NCBI GenBank assembly: GCA_023255965.1
Contig: JAGDWE010000032.1
Span: 12,654-41,235 of the forward strand
DNA length: 28,582 bases
Direction: 5' to 3'
Source of the DNA: Desulfurococcales archaeon
GTDB lineage: Archaea; Thermoproteota; Thermoprotei_A; Sulfolobales; NBVN01
Below the pieces are notes generated by a model. That model made no database searches, was not told where the DNA came from, and saw only the letters and a list, made by a program, of their open reading frames with translations. Shown here in pieces: positions 16,095-24,908 of the stretch (positions within the stretch are counted from its first letter, which is position 1; the number at the start of each line of letters is the position of its first letter). The position numbers and the translations under genes were made by a program.

Positions 16095-16505
16095 ATGGTA
16101 GCGTATATTAAGGTCTTTAACAACCTAAGTGAGTTACTGAAGTCGCTGGAGGAGGACATATCTGAGGTTAAAAAGTACCTTGGTGAATTATTAAGAGCCA
16201 TTGAGGATCTACGTGTTAAGGCGGAGAATGAGAAAACATTGAGTGAGTTCCTGATGAAGCTAGGAGTTAACAACGTTAGGAAACAGAGTATAGTTAATTT
16301 AAAGAGCTTAAGGATAGTTATAAATCCTAGCGCTGCTGATGAGTTAGCATCGTTAGAGTCATTTGCCGAGTATGTCAGCCGTAAATTAACTACTTTGCAG
16401 AACATTAAGAAGGAGCTAGAGCTTCTCTCGGGAGTCAATATTGAAGCTAGAATAGAAGTTATATACGTTGATGGCATTCCTAAGGAAATATATATAAAAT
16501 ACTAG
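16095..16505 (+). CDS. Coiled-coil protein of unknown function
   Basis: 136 aa. Residues ~8-60 form a likely coiled coil (NLSELLKSLEEDISEVKKYL, GELLRAIEDLRVKAENEK), and a second helical stretch is at ~88-110 (SFAEYVSRKLTTLQNIKKEL). A strand-rich tail, ARIEVIYVDGIPKEIYIKY, closes the protein. It has no signal peptide or membrane segment. GAGGTAGG precedes ATG 16095. Its TAG shares CTAG (16502-16505) with the stop codon of the convergent surface-protein gene. The minus-strand open frame over the same bases is a shadow rich in Ser and Leu. No family is recognised; a partner of the winged-helix protein upstream is plausible from position only. Confidence 0.7.
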   Translation: MVAYIKVFNNLSELLKSLEEDISEVKKYLGELLRAIEDLRVKAENEKTLSEFLMKLGVNNVRKQSIVNLKSLRIVINPSAADELASLESFAEYVSRKLTTLQNIKKELELLSGVNIEARIEVIYVDGIPKEIYIKY

Positions 16506-19500
16506 AATAGCTCCTGTGAGAGTCTTTCGATGATCTTACCTCTCAACTTAATTAAGGCCGCGATACTCGATATGATTACCACCACTACTATTATTAGTGG
16601 TAAGTTCCTTATTAGTATGGTTAGAGGTGTTGGAGTCAATACAACTTTTTCCGTGATAGATGTGATCAACTCTATTGATGACGAGTAGTCGTAAAACCCT
16701 CCATATCTAACTATAAGTTTATATGAACCGTAATAAAGCGACATTACAAACTTTCCATCGCTTCCAGTAACCCCCTTACCTACAGTAGATCCTGTAACTG
16801 TATCTATTAGAGTCACCTCAGCTCCCATCAATGGTGAATCCTTATCATCTCTTACAAGCACCGCTAATGTATAATACTTCCTGCTCATTAATACTTCCAC
16901 AGATCTACTACCCCGTAAATCAATAATTACTTCAGAATCCATGTAGATTTGAGCATATGGTGGTTGAGGCTTAACTTTAATTAAATAATTACCATACGGT
17001 AGTAGTACTGTGGCTGAGTATTTAACACCTCTACTTACTAAGGTTCCATTGGCTTCGACGTCGAGTAAGCCAATTACGGGTCCTGAAGTTACATCAAATA
17101 TGGTTATATTCAACTCATAGTACCTCCTATTAAGGGTTAATTCTATGACTGCATTACTAGTTAGATTGACCAGGCTTTCAAGACCCTCATAGGCTCCTTC
17201 AAAACCAACTTCAGGTAGCACTCTAATTATGTACGCTCCGTAAGGGAGGTTCATGCTAAATGACGGAGTCCCCCTATCTATGTTGTATAGTGTATTATTA
17301 ATAATTAGTTTTAGAGGAACGATGGGTACCCTAGATATCGGGTCGTAGAACACGATGGTTAGTAGGTATTTAACTCTATCTAGGTATGCAGTTAAATGCG
17401 AGTCCTTCATTAAGTTAAGTATTAAGTCACTAGCTAAGTATACGGAGTCATATGGAGGTCTAGGCCTAATGCCAATTATATAGGCTCCGTACGGTAATGT
17501 GAGATTAAACGTGCTATTAACACTAGTTAAGATTCTCGACCCATTGATATATATATCAAATAAACCTGTAGCCGAATCCTTAGTAAGCACATCAATTAAT
17601 GTAAAGCTAGCAGCGTAATTCCTCCTAGGCACCTCTACACCAATAGTGGAATCGGTGATCACTTTAATGTATGCAGATACGCTTGAGTACTTACCGCTCA
17701 GTTCGGAAGGTACTAATACATTAACTACGTGTTCACCTGCCTTTAACGTCATTGTTAATGAACCCCTAATGCTCTTTACTTCCCCGGCAATAGCTATTAC
17801 GACTTCATCGTTGATCAATTCCTTACTTACCGAGTCAATAATGTTTATGGTCACATTATAGCTCTTTCTGCTTAATGTTATGTTGAGTGTTAGATCTTTA
17901 TCTAGGGCTAATGTCATTTTAAGTGGCTCATAGAAGTAAGCGTAATTGCGTTGCGGTTTAATTAATATAGAGTAATTACCACGTAGTAACTTGGTACTTA
18001 AGTAATTTGATGAGTAATTGCTTGCTAGCAGTACATCGTTAACGTATATGTCAAGAGGTACCTGTGGACCTCCTTCGATTTCATCGTTAATAAATAAATT
18101 AAGCTCGTATTCGGTGTAATTAAGTACAACCTCATATGTAATATGGGGTACTTTAGGAGGTACATAAATAGTCAAATTCGCTGGATTTAGGTACCCTATT
18201 TGCGGATAAATGCTAACTAAGTACTCACCAGGGAATGCATTGCCTAGGACTACGCTACCTGAGCCATCAGTTGTAAATTCTCTACATATGTTGCCATACT
18301 TGAGAACCACTTTGGCGTTGGGTAATACAACACGCTCTGGCGTTAGCACTGTTATGGCCATTGATGGTAATTTAACCTTACTTAAATCTATTGGTTGCGG
18401 TCCGTGAGCATCTAGATATTTGTTTAAGTCCTTGATAATTACCAACCTATTGCCGCCGCCTATAGCTATTAAGGACAGATCCGGAAGTGAGTCAGCATGT
18501 CTAGCTCCAGGTATATTGAAGGTTAATAAACTATTTAACCTAAGTATTGGCGTTTGGACAGGCTCTAATGAGATCACTTGAAGACCTCCAGTAGTGTAAA
18601 GCATGTAGTATGACTTCCCCTTAATAAACGATAGTTTAAGGTTTAATGGGGTACCTAATGATACGTACTCCTGCTCGAACCAGTGTTGATTACTTAAACT
18701 ATCCCTGCACCTATATACCTTGATTCTTCCATCACTTAATGCTACTATAAGGTATGTAGCGTTAGCATCTGTTTCAATGAACTTCACATCACCGCTTCCA
18801 TAGCCTAGGTAGTCATATAGCAGGACGTCAGCTAATACATAGTCATCATACATGTAGGTAAGGTTTAAGTAATTGGAATGCTTTGTAATAATTAAGTATG
18901 GATCCCTTAGCACGCCCCTTTCCCTAAGCCTAAGATTGATGGGTTTTAGGATATATAACGGGGTCCCCCTATAATTAGGTATGAATAGCTCGGCACTAAC
19001 ATTATATTTAATAGGGGCCTCACTGAAGTCGAATACCTTAATGAACATTGGCATACCTACTAACGCCTTCTTAATGTTTGGCGGGTAATATAAGGTGATG
19101 TTAATAAACCTCAGCTCAGGGCTTAGAACACCTGATAGATCTATAGAACTTCTGTACGAATTACCGTAGACATCATATGCGATCACATCTACTAAGTACC
19201 CTATTGGCGCTAAAACCTCACCTTCCCCACGCTCATTTAAATTAATATCGTAAGTAAATACTATGGATCCTGTTGACGTATTACGGATGCGTATTTCTAA
19301 GTACGCATTACTGGCTGGGAGTAGAGTACCATTATACATGTATGTGGCATTAATTACTAATGTGGCCATTAATCCAGTATAGGACACGAATACATGTGAT
19401 GGGTCGTAGTAGTAACCCTCATTAGTGATGATCTTAGCGGGTGCAACAACGTAAGGCGTAATTCCCTCAACAGCGTATGTGAAGTTACCTACTAAAGGGC

Positions 19501-20065
19501 CTAACCTGAGAACGCTCTTCGTATTTATATCAAATACGTATAGATAACGTTCAGATGGTAGATTAGCATTAATGCTTAAAGCCAGCAACTTAGTTGTTGC
19601 AGGCGTTCTAAGTAAGTATAGGCTACGTACGACGTAATCAGCCCCCTGAATATAATGTAGCTTCTCATATAGCCTACCATTGAATATCGAAAATACTACT
19701 ATTTCCCCTAAATCAGTACCTACTGCTAAGTAGTTCACTGGGTAGCCATCGACTGCGTAGGACATTAAATTACCTGTCAGAGGGTATGTGAATATCGTTT
19801 GCGGGCCTGCAAGTGGATCAGAGATATTAATAAATTGAACTACAGAGGTGCCTCCTAAGTTACCTAATATAGCTACTAAGTCGCTGGATAACACAACCAC
19901 GTTATCTATAGACGTATTTAAGCTAAATTCGTAAGCATATACAGGGTAATCATTAATTGAAGCGCTAAATATGCTACCAGATGGTGTATCATAGATGGTG
20001 ATGATGAGGATAAATATAATCAACATGCTTGGATATCTACTGAAAAGCTTCAATATTCTAAGCAC
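16502..20065 (-). CDS. Large secreted repeat-rich surface protein with C-terminal membrane anchor
   Basis: 1187 aa. An N-terminal signal segment (SMLIIFILIITIYDT, residues ~13-27) and a C-terminal membrane helix (LPLIIVVVVIISSIAALIKL, ~1152-1171) with a short basic tail (RGKIIERL) place most of it outside the cell. Residues ~40-220 and ~400-550 look like beta-propeller blades (YLAVGTDLGEIVVFSIFNGR; TYLIVALSDGRIKVYRC), with a strand-rich insert between. From ~570 to ~1140 seven Ig/CNA-B-like modules recur about every 82 residues, each with a hook such as LPYGAYIIGIRPRPPY. Many Asn-X-Ser/Thr sites suit N-glycosylation. The GTG at 20065 is chosen; TATA-like AAATATAAAG lies ~30 bp upstream. Its divergent placement from the secretion ATPase suggests a joint role in surface assembly or adhesion. 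It resembles PEGA/carboxypeptidase-regulatory-like proteins only at fold level. Confidence 0.85.
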   Translation of the reverse strand: MLRILKLFSRYPSMLIIFILIITIYDTPSGSIFSASINDYPVYAYEFSLNTSIDNVVVLSSDLVAILGNLGGTSVVQFINISDPLAGPQTIFTYPLTGNLMSYAVDGYPVNYLAVGTDLGEIVVFSIFNGRLYEKLHYIQGADYVVRSLYLLRTPATTKLLALSINANLPSERYLYVFDINTKSVLRLGPLVGNFTYAVEGITPYVVAPAKIITNEGYYYDPSHVFVSYTGLMATLVINATYMYNGTLLPASNAYLEIRIRNTSTGSIVFTYDINLNERGEGEVLAPIGYLVDVIAYDVYGNSYRSSIDLSGVLSPELRFINITLYYPPNIKKALVGMPMFIKVFDFSEAPIKYNVSAELFIPNYRGTPLYILKPINLRLRERGVLRDPYLIITKHSNYLNLTYMYDDYVLADVLLYDYLGYGSGDVKFIETDANATYLIVALSDGRIKVYRCRDSLSNQHWFEQEYVSLGTPLNLKLSFIKGKSYYMLYTTGGLQVISLEPVQTPILRLNSLLTFNIPGARHADSLPDLSLIAIGGGNRLVIIKDLNKYLDAHGPQPIDLSKVKLPSMAITVLTPERVVLPNAKVVLKYGNICREFTTDGSGSVVLGNAFPGEYLVSIYPQIGYLNPANLTIYVPPKVPHITYEVVLNYTEYELNLFINDEIEGGPQVPLDIYVNDVLLASNYSSNYLSTKLLRGNYSILIKPQRNYAYFYEPLKMTLALDKDLTLNITLSRKSYNVTINIIDSVSKELINDEVVIAIAGEVKSIRGSLTMTLKAGEHVVNVLVPSELSGKYSSVSAYIKVITDSTIGVEVPRRNYAASFTLIDVLTKDSATGLFDIYINGSRILTSVNSTFNLTLPYGAYIIGIRPRPPYDSVYLASDLILNLMKDSHLTAYLDRVKYLLTIVFYDPISRVPIVPLKLIINNTLYNIDRGTPSFSMNLPYGAYIIRVLPEVGFEGAYEGLESLVNLTSNAVIELTLNRRYYELNITIFDVTSGPVIGLLDVEANGTLVSRGVKYSATVLLPYGNYLIKVKPQPPYAQIYMDSEVIIDLRGSRSVEVLMSRKYYTLAVLVRDDKDSPLMGAEVTLIDTVTGSTVGKGVTGSDGKFVMSLYYGSYKLIVRYGGFYDYSSSIELITSITEKVVLTPTPLTILIRNLPLIIVVVVIISSIAALIKLRGKIIERLSQELF

Positions 20066-20088
20066 CTAGCATATTTACTCTCAAACAA

Positions 20089-20099
20089 CAAATATAAAG
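20089..20099 (-). promoter_or_regulatory. TATA box of the surface-protein gene
   Basis: Minus-strand CTTTATATTTG is centred ~30 bp upstream of the GTG at 20065. It is part of a 100-bp divergent promoter region shared with the secretion ATPase gene. Confidence 0.55.
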
Positions 20100-20121
20100 C
20101 TATTTACCATAGCATTAAAGG

Positions 20122-20136
20122 ATAATTTAATAAATC
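20122..20136 (+). promoter_or_regulatory. TATA box of the secretion ATPase gene
   Basis: ATAATTTAATAAATC is centred ~37 bp before GTG 20166. The two outward promoters are ~30 bp apart, so one regulator could control both directions. Confidence 0.45.
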
Positions 20137-20165
20137 CGGTAAATCCGAGAATTATAGGTATTGTA

Positions 20166-21764
20166 GTGAGCATTATAAAGAAGCTACTTAAGAGGGGAAA
20201 GGAGGTAAGCGCGATTGGTAGTGAAGCCATTGAGGAGGCTAAGGAACTTCCGGCGATGATGAGGTCTAGGAAGTACTTGAGGCCTGAGTATAAAGTTATA
20301 GATACGTATCCATTAACGGATCCATGGGTTTATGCTGTAATCACCGAGAACACTAGCACGGGGGAGATAATCTATAACGTTGAGGAGGTAGGATTGAATG
20401 GGCATGAATTAAAGGTATTTAAGGATATAATTGATTACCTAACATGGGAGTTAGAGCCTCCTAAGGGAAGCGTGGATGTGCGTGAGTACTTTCAGGAGCA
20501 TGCTAAGAATGTTATAAGGTTATTTCAAATCAAATTAGGTAGGACTCCAGTCCTCTCGTGGTCGAAGATATCCTACTACGTTGAGAGGGAGATACTTGGA
20601 TACGGTTTTTTAGATCCCTTATTTAGGGATCCAAATATCGAGGACATCTCATGTAATGGTCCAGCCAAGCCGATATATGTATGGCACAGGAAGTACGAAT
20701 CGATACCAACAAACCTCCTATTTCCTAATGACGATGAATTAAATAAGTACATACTTAAGTTAGCACATATGGCGGGTAAACACATCTCAATAGCTTACCC
20801 AATACTTGATGCTATACTGCCCGGCGGTCATAGAGTTGCAGCCACTTTCGAGAAGGAGGTGTCCACAAGCGGATCTACGTTTACCATTAGAAAGTTTAGG
20901 GAAGATCCGATAACTATCGTAGATATGATTGACTTCGGAACAGTATCCTCAGAGTTAGCGGCATATTTCTGGTTACTTATGGATTATAAATTGACTACGT
21001 TAATTCTAGGTGTTGCGGGAGCAGGTAAAACGACTACGTTAAATGCTTTAGCATGTCTTTTAAGGCCTACGTATAAGATAGTAAGTGTTGAAGATACGCC
21101 TGAACTTAGACTACCTCAAGATAATTGGGTTCAATTGGTTTCTAGACCATCGCATATATCTGGCGGCGGTCCTGGCAAGATAGATCTCTTCGAATTAGTC
21201 AAGGTATCGCTTAGATATAGACCCGACGTCTTAATAGTTGGTGAAGTCAGGGGTGAGGAGGCATACGTATTATTCCAGGCGATAGCTACTGGGCATAGCG
21301 GTTTGACAACTCTTCACGCCGAAAATATAGATGCAGCGGTCAAAAGGCTCACCTCACCGCCCATGAATATACCCCACTCATACATACCATTAATTAATGT
21401 GGCAATGGTTATTAAGAGGGTTACTAGGATTGACGAATCCGGTAGGTTAAGACCTGCAAGAAGGATAACCAATGTATGGGAAATCGAAGATTATGGTAAA
21501 TATTTAGAGATATGTAGATGGGATCCTGTAAGGGATAAATTTGAAGTTAGATTAAGTAGTTCCTTAGTGCTTAAGAGAATTGCTGAGGTTAGCGGTAAAA
21601 CATTTAATGAATTAATAGATGATTTAGGTCTCAGGAAATTGGTTCTTGAGTGGTTGGTTGTTAATAAGATTAGATCGTATAGAAGTTTAGCTAAGTATAT
21701 AAATAAGTACTATGTAAACCGCGAGGAATTATTAGAAAGTATTAAGGTCAAGAAGCATGAGTAA
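20166..21764 (+). CDS. Type II/IV secretion-type ATPase (TadA/GspE/FlaI superfamily)
   Basis: 532 aa. The N-terminal domain (residues ~60-180) is followed by the C-terminal motor domain. Walker A is GVAGAGKT at 282-289. An Asp-rich box reads VEDTPELRLPQDNW. Walker B-like VLIVGEVRGEEA is at ~355-366, and the His box GHSGLTTLHAEN at ~377-388. It belongs to the hexameric ATPases that power archaeal pilus, archaellum and Tad-type assembly at the cytoplasmic face of the membrane. The GTG start at 20166 follows a TATA-like box. The stop overlaps the start of the TadC-like gene by 8 nt, so the two are translationally coupled. No pilin, prepilin peptidase or archaellum genes are adjacent; with the divergent surface protein, a specialised surface-export role is inferred. 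Confidence 0.92.
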   Translation: MSIIKKLLKRGKEVSAIGSEAIEEAKELPAMMRSRKYLRPEYKVIDTYPLTDPWVYAVITENTSTGEIIYNVEEVGLNGHELKVFKDIIDYLTWELEPPKGSVDVREYFQEHAKNVIRLFQIKLGRTPVLSWSKISYYVEREILGYGFLDPLFRDPNIEDISCNGPAKPIYVWHRKYESIPTNLLFPNDDELNKYILKLAHMAGKHISIAYPILDAILPGGHRVAATFEKEVSTSGSTFTIRKFREDPITIVDMIDFGTVSSELAAYFWLLMDYKLTTLILGVAGAGKTTTLNALACLLRPTYKIVSVEDTPELRLPQDNWVQLVSRPSHISGGGPGKIDLFELVKVSLRYRPDVLIVGEVRGEEAYVLFQAIATGHSGLTTLHAENIDAAVKRLTSPPMNIPHSYIPLINVAMVIKRVTRIDESGRLRPARRITNVWEIEDYGKYLEICRWDPVRDKFEVRLSSSLVLKRIAEVSGKTFNELIDDLGLRKLVLEWLVVNKIRSYRSLAKYINKYYVNREELLESIKVKKHE

Positions 21765-23517
21765 GGAATCACAGAGGATCCCTATATCGATGTATATAGA
21801 TGTTGCTGCACTAACCATCTTCGAGGGCATAGGTAAGTCGTTAGTTAAGACCTTCGAGCTAGAGAGGTCTCTGAGGTTAGCAGGACTTTATATACATCCT
21901 GTTAGATATGCATGTAGGATATTACTATATACTGTGGTATCCGCATTCATATCGGCAACAGCATCCGTATTATTACTGCTTACAACAGCACCTCCTCTAT
22001 TAATCGGTGCTGTTTACCTCTCAGTTATGGTTCTAGCGCCTATATCAACATTCGCATTCGGGTTATCTTACCCTTCTTTAATTGCATCGCTTAGGAGACT
22101 GTATGTGGATTCCGAATTACCATTTTTTATTACATACCTAGCTACCATGGTTAGAGGCGGTGTTAGTACTGAAGTGGCTATATCTAGGGTTGCTAATCTA
22201 AGGGTATTTAGATACATAAGCGGTGAGGCAGGAAGGATTGTTAGGCAGATTAAGGTCTTTGGTGATGATTCGATAACTGCTATTACAAAGGTTGCTCACG
22301 ATAGTCCAAGTACTAAGTTTAGAGACTTTATGCTTGGCTATGTGGCTACCTTAAGAGCTGGTGGTGATGTAATTCACTACCTGGAAACTAAGGCTAGGGA
22401 GGCACTAGTTAATAGGATCTCAGAGATACGTTCGATGGTTGAGAGATTAGCTATTTATTTAGAGCTTTATGTGATATTAGGTGTCATCGTCTCTTTAACA
22501 GTATTTACGTTCTTCGCAACAAGCGGAGCTATTACAGCTATTGGAGGTCCTAGATTAAAGGGTGCTGGCTTAGATCCGCGGATTCCTTTATTGTATAATA
22601 CACTTATACTCCCTGGATTAGGCTTTATCACGTTATTTTTAATTCATCTATCACAACCTAAGACATCATTTCCACATAGACTGCCTTACTTAATGTTATT
22701 GTTTTCAGCCCCTATAGCTATTCCTTCAGCGTTAGCAGTAATAATTGTGGGCGATTCATGGAGTATATTTGAGGGCATTGTAAAGATGCGTAATGTACCA
22801 GTGATGATATTATCTATAACCATAATGTTAATAGTGCTTTCAGTACCTCCGTGGGCTACATATTCATTCGAGAGGAGGGGAACTAAGGGATTAATTAGGG
22901 CGTTGGCCAACTTCATGAGGGACTTAAGTGAGACCATGAAATCAGGTCTAAGCCCTGAAAAATGCTTTATAACGCTTTCGATTAGATCCTACGGCAACTT
23001 AACTGGTATTGTTAGGAGGATAGCAACAGCAATAGCCATAGGAATGAGTTTGGATAGAGCGTTACTTGGAGCCGTGGGTAGGGTTAAGGAATGGTTCCTC
23101 GCCGTAATCTTCAGGTTTTTAGTGGATTCCTTATCAGTTGGTGGGGGATCCCCTGAAGTCGTTGATGCTTTAGCTAACTTTACACAGGGACTTAGCGAGT
23201 CTGAGGAGGAATTAAGAAGAAGCTTAAGATTGTATATGACGCTACCTTACTTTGGAGCTGTGTTAGTGGCCGTATCACCTATACTTATCATATGGCAGTT
23301 GATAGCGGCATCACCTAGCCCCCCGGAGCCGGATGCGATAGCTCCATTGACTGCAATGCTTTCCTTAGGAGCTATAATTAACTCGTATGTGATGGGTTTA
23401 ATAGCAGGCAAGATAGGTAGCTTAACAGTGGCTGCAGGATTTAAGCACTCAGTAATTATGACAATAATGACGGCGGTAGCTATAATTATGGCGTTAGTAA
23501 TGTTTAAGATGCTTTAA
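21757..23517 (+). CDS. TadC/FlaJ-like membrane platform protein (two T2SSF domains)
   Basis: 586 aa. Hydrophobic segments lie near residues 50-105, 235-255, 278-300 and 310-370, with a further group at ~490-585. Two GspF/T2SSF-type cytoplasmic domains are visible: FITYLATMVRGGVSTEVAIS with RAGGDVIHYLETKAREALVN, and MRDLSETMKSGLSPEKCFIT with SLSVGGGSPEVVDALANFTQ. The duplicated layout is typical of archaeal FlaJ/TadC-like proteins, which form the inner-membrane base on which the ATPase rotates or pulls. ATG 21757 lies within the 3' end of the ATPase gene. It is the last gene of the pair; glyA follows after 42 bp with its own TATA-like box. Confidence 0.9.
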   Translation: MSKESQRIPISMYIDVAALTIFEGIGKSLVKTFELERSLRLAGLYIHPVRYACRILLYTVVSAFISATASVLLLLTTAPPLLIGAVYLSVMVLAPISTFAFGLSYPSLIASLRRLYVDSELPFFITYLATMVRGGVSTEVAISRVANLRVFRYISGEAGRIVRQIKVFGDDSITAITKVAHDSPSTKFRDFMLGYVATLRAGGDVIHYLETKAREALVNRISEIRSMVERLAIYLELYVILGVIVSLTVFTFFATSGAITAIGGPRLKGAGLDPRIPLLYNTLILPGLGFITLFLIHLSQPKTSFPHRLPYLMLLFSAPIAIPSALAVIIVGDSWSIFEGIVKMRNVPVMILSITIMLIVLSVPPWATYSFERRGTKGLIRALANFMRDLSETMKSGLSPEKCFITLSIRSYGNLTGIVRRIATAIAIGMSLDRALLGAVGRVKEWFLAVIFRFLVDSLSVGGGSPEVVDALANFTQGLSESEEELRRSLRLYMTLPYFGAVLVAVSPILIIWQLIAASPSPPEPDAIAPLTAMLSLGAIINSYVMGLIAGKIGSLTVAAGFKHSVIMTIMTAVAIIMALVMFKML

Positions 23518-23531
23518 ATATTTTAATATTA
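23518..23531 (+). promoter_or_regulatory. promoter of glyA
   Basis: ATATTTTAATATTA lies immediately after the tadC-like stop, centred ~36 bp before ATG 23560. The AT-rich run may also help terminate the upstream transcript. Confidence 0.45.
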
Positions 23532-23559
23532 ACTACCATAGTTATCCTCAGGTATATAC

Positions 23560-24855
23560 ATGGATATGCCCGGAGAACTAATTAATTTGATTAGCATCAT
23601 CAGATCACATAATAGATGGAGAGGGCTTGAATGCATTAACTTAATTGCTTCCGAAAATGTCATGTCCCCCCTAGCTAAGTCCGCGTACTTAAGTGATATG
23701 ATGCATAGATATGCCGAGGGTAGGCCTGGTAAGAGGTTCTATCAAGGCACTAAATACGTTGATGAAGTTGAGTTGATGGTTTCCAAGATATTTAGCGATC
23801 TACTTAACGTTAAGTATATCGAGCCTAGAGCGATTAGCGGCACCATCGCTAATGCAACTGTATTTAGGGTCCTAAGCAATCCAGGTGATAGGGCTTTGGT
23901 GGCCCCGGTTCAGGCAGGCGCTCACGTATCGCATACGAAGTTCGGTACCCTAGGTGCTTTAGGCGTAGAGCACATCGAACTGCCTTTCGATAAGGATAGT
24001 TGGAATATTGATGTAGATGCAGCAATTAAATTAATTAGGAGTATTAGGCCAAAGCTCGTGACTTTAGGCGCTTCAGTATACCTATTCCCGCATCCAACCA
24101 AGGAAATAGCTGAGGTTGCTCATGAAGTGGGTGCATACGTAGTACACGATGTTGCACATGTGCTTGGTTTAATAGTTGGTAGGAGGTGGCCTAACCCTAT
24201 CCATGAAGGTGCCGACGTAGCTACAGCATCAACTCATAAGACCTTCCCAGGCCCTCAGGGCGGCCTAATATTCACAGATAATGAGATGCTATATAAGTCT
24301 ATAGCTAGGGTCATATTCCCATGGTTCGTAAGTAATCACCATCTACATAGGCTTCCCGCAACAGCTGTAACAGCCATTGAGATGAAGTACTTTGGTGAGG
24401 CATATGCTGATCAGGTGGTGAGGAATGCTAGAGCATTTGCTGAGGCACTAGCTAGTGAGGGATTTAAGGTAGTTGCCGAGTCTTTGGGATATACGAAGTC
24501 GCACACATTGGTTATCGACGTCAGGAACTTGGGTGGTGGGGCTAAGGCAGCAAAGCTCCTTGAGGAAGCTAATATAATAGTTAATAAGAACCTCCTTCCA
24601 TGGGATCCGCCTGAATCTGTTAGGGATCCAAGCGGTATTAGATTAGGTACCCAGGAAATGACTAGATATGGCATGCTTGAATCTGATTTTAAGGAAGTAG
24701 CTAGATTTATGAGGAAGGTGCTGATAGACGGTAGGGATCCATCTAAAGTCAGGGAGGAAGTTATTGAATTTAGGAAGAGGTTCCTAGAGGTTAGGTACAC
24801 ATTTAAGGTAGATATTAATTCATTAAGCGATATCAAACTACCGCTCATCTATTAA
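23560..24855 (+). CDS. glyA: Serine hydroxymethyltransferase
   Basis: 431 aa, a PLP-dependent fold type I enzyme that interconverts serine and glycine while carrying the one-carbon unit on a pterin (tetrahydromethanopterin-type in many archaea). Visible features are INLIASENVMSP near the N-terminus, EGRPGKRFYQGTKYVDEVE, the cofactor region VVHDVAHVLGLI, and the Schiff-base lysine in STHKTFPGPQGG (Lys-227). The C-terminal part has GIRLGTQEMTRYGM. The sequence is of the shorter archaeal type. ATG 23560 is used; ATG 23566 is two codons later. Close downstream lies serS, giving a serine-related pair. Confidence 0.95.
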   Translation: MDMPGELINLISIIRSHNRWRGLECINLIASENVMSPLAKSAYLSDMMHRYAEGRPGKRFYQGTKYVDEVELMVSKIFSDLLNVKYIEPRAISGTIANATVFRVLSNPGDRALVAPVQAGAHVSHTKFGTLGALGVEHIELPFDKDSWNIDVDAAIKLIRSIRPKLVTLGASVYLFPHPTKEIAEVAHEVGAYVVHDVAHVLGLIVGRRWPNPIHEGADVATASTHKTFPGPQGGLIFTDNEMLYKSIARVIFPWFVSNHHLHRLPATAVTAIEMKYFGEAYADQVVRNARAFAEALASEGFKVVAESLGYTKSHTLVIDVRNLGGGAKAAKLLEEANIIVNKNLLPWDPPESVRDPSGIRLGTQEMTRYGMLESDFKEVARFMRKVLIDGRDPSKVREEVIEFRKRFLEVRYTFKVDINSLSDIKLPLIY

Positions 24856-24866
24856 TTTAAGCTTTA
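24852..24866 (+). promoter_or_regulatory. TATA-like box of serS
   Basis: TTAATTTAAGCTTTA overlaps the end of glyA and lies ~50 bp before ATG 24909 (~35 bp before the alternative GTG 24894). A weaker box, AGTAATTTAG, is at 24873-24882. Confidence 0.35.
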
Positions 24867-24908
24867 GAGCATAGTAATTTAGATGAAGATCTAGTGAGAG
24901 GGTTAGGC

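Noticed and set aside
16031..16477. 148-codon open frame on the minus strand
   Set aside because: It is fully antisense to the coiled-coil gene, is rich in Ser/Leu/Thr as expected of a shadow frame, and has no ribosome-binding site or promoter; the plus-strand reading has both.
24411..24848. 145-codon minus-strand frame
   Set aside because: Shadow of glyA; low-complexity Ser/Leu composition.
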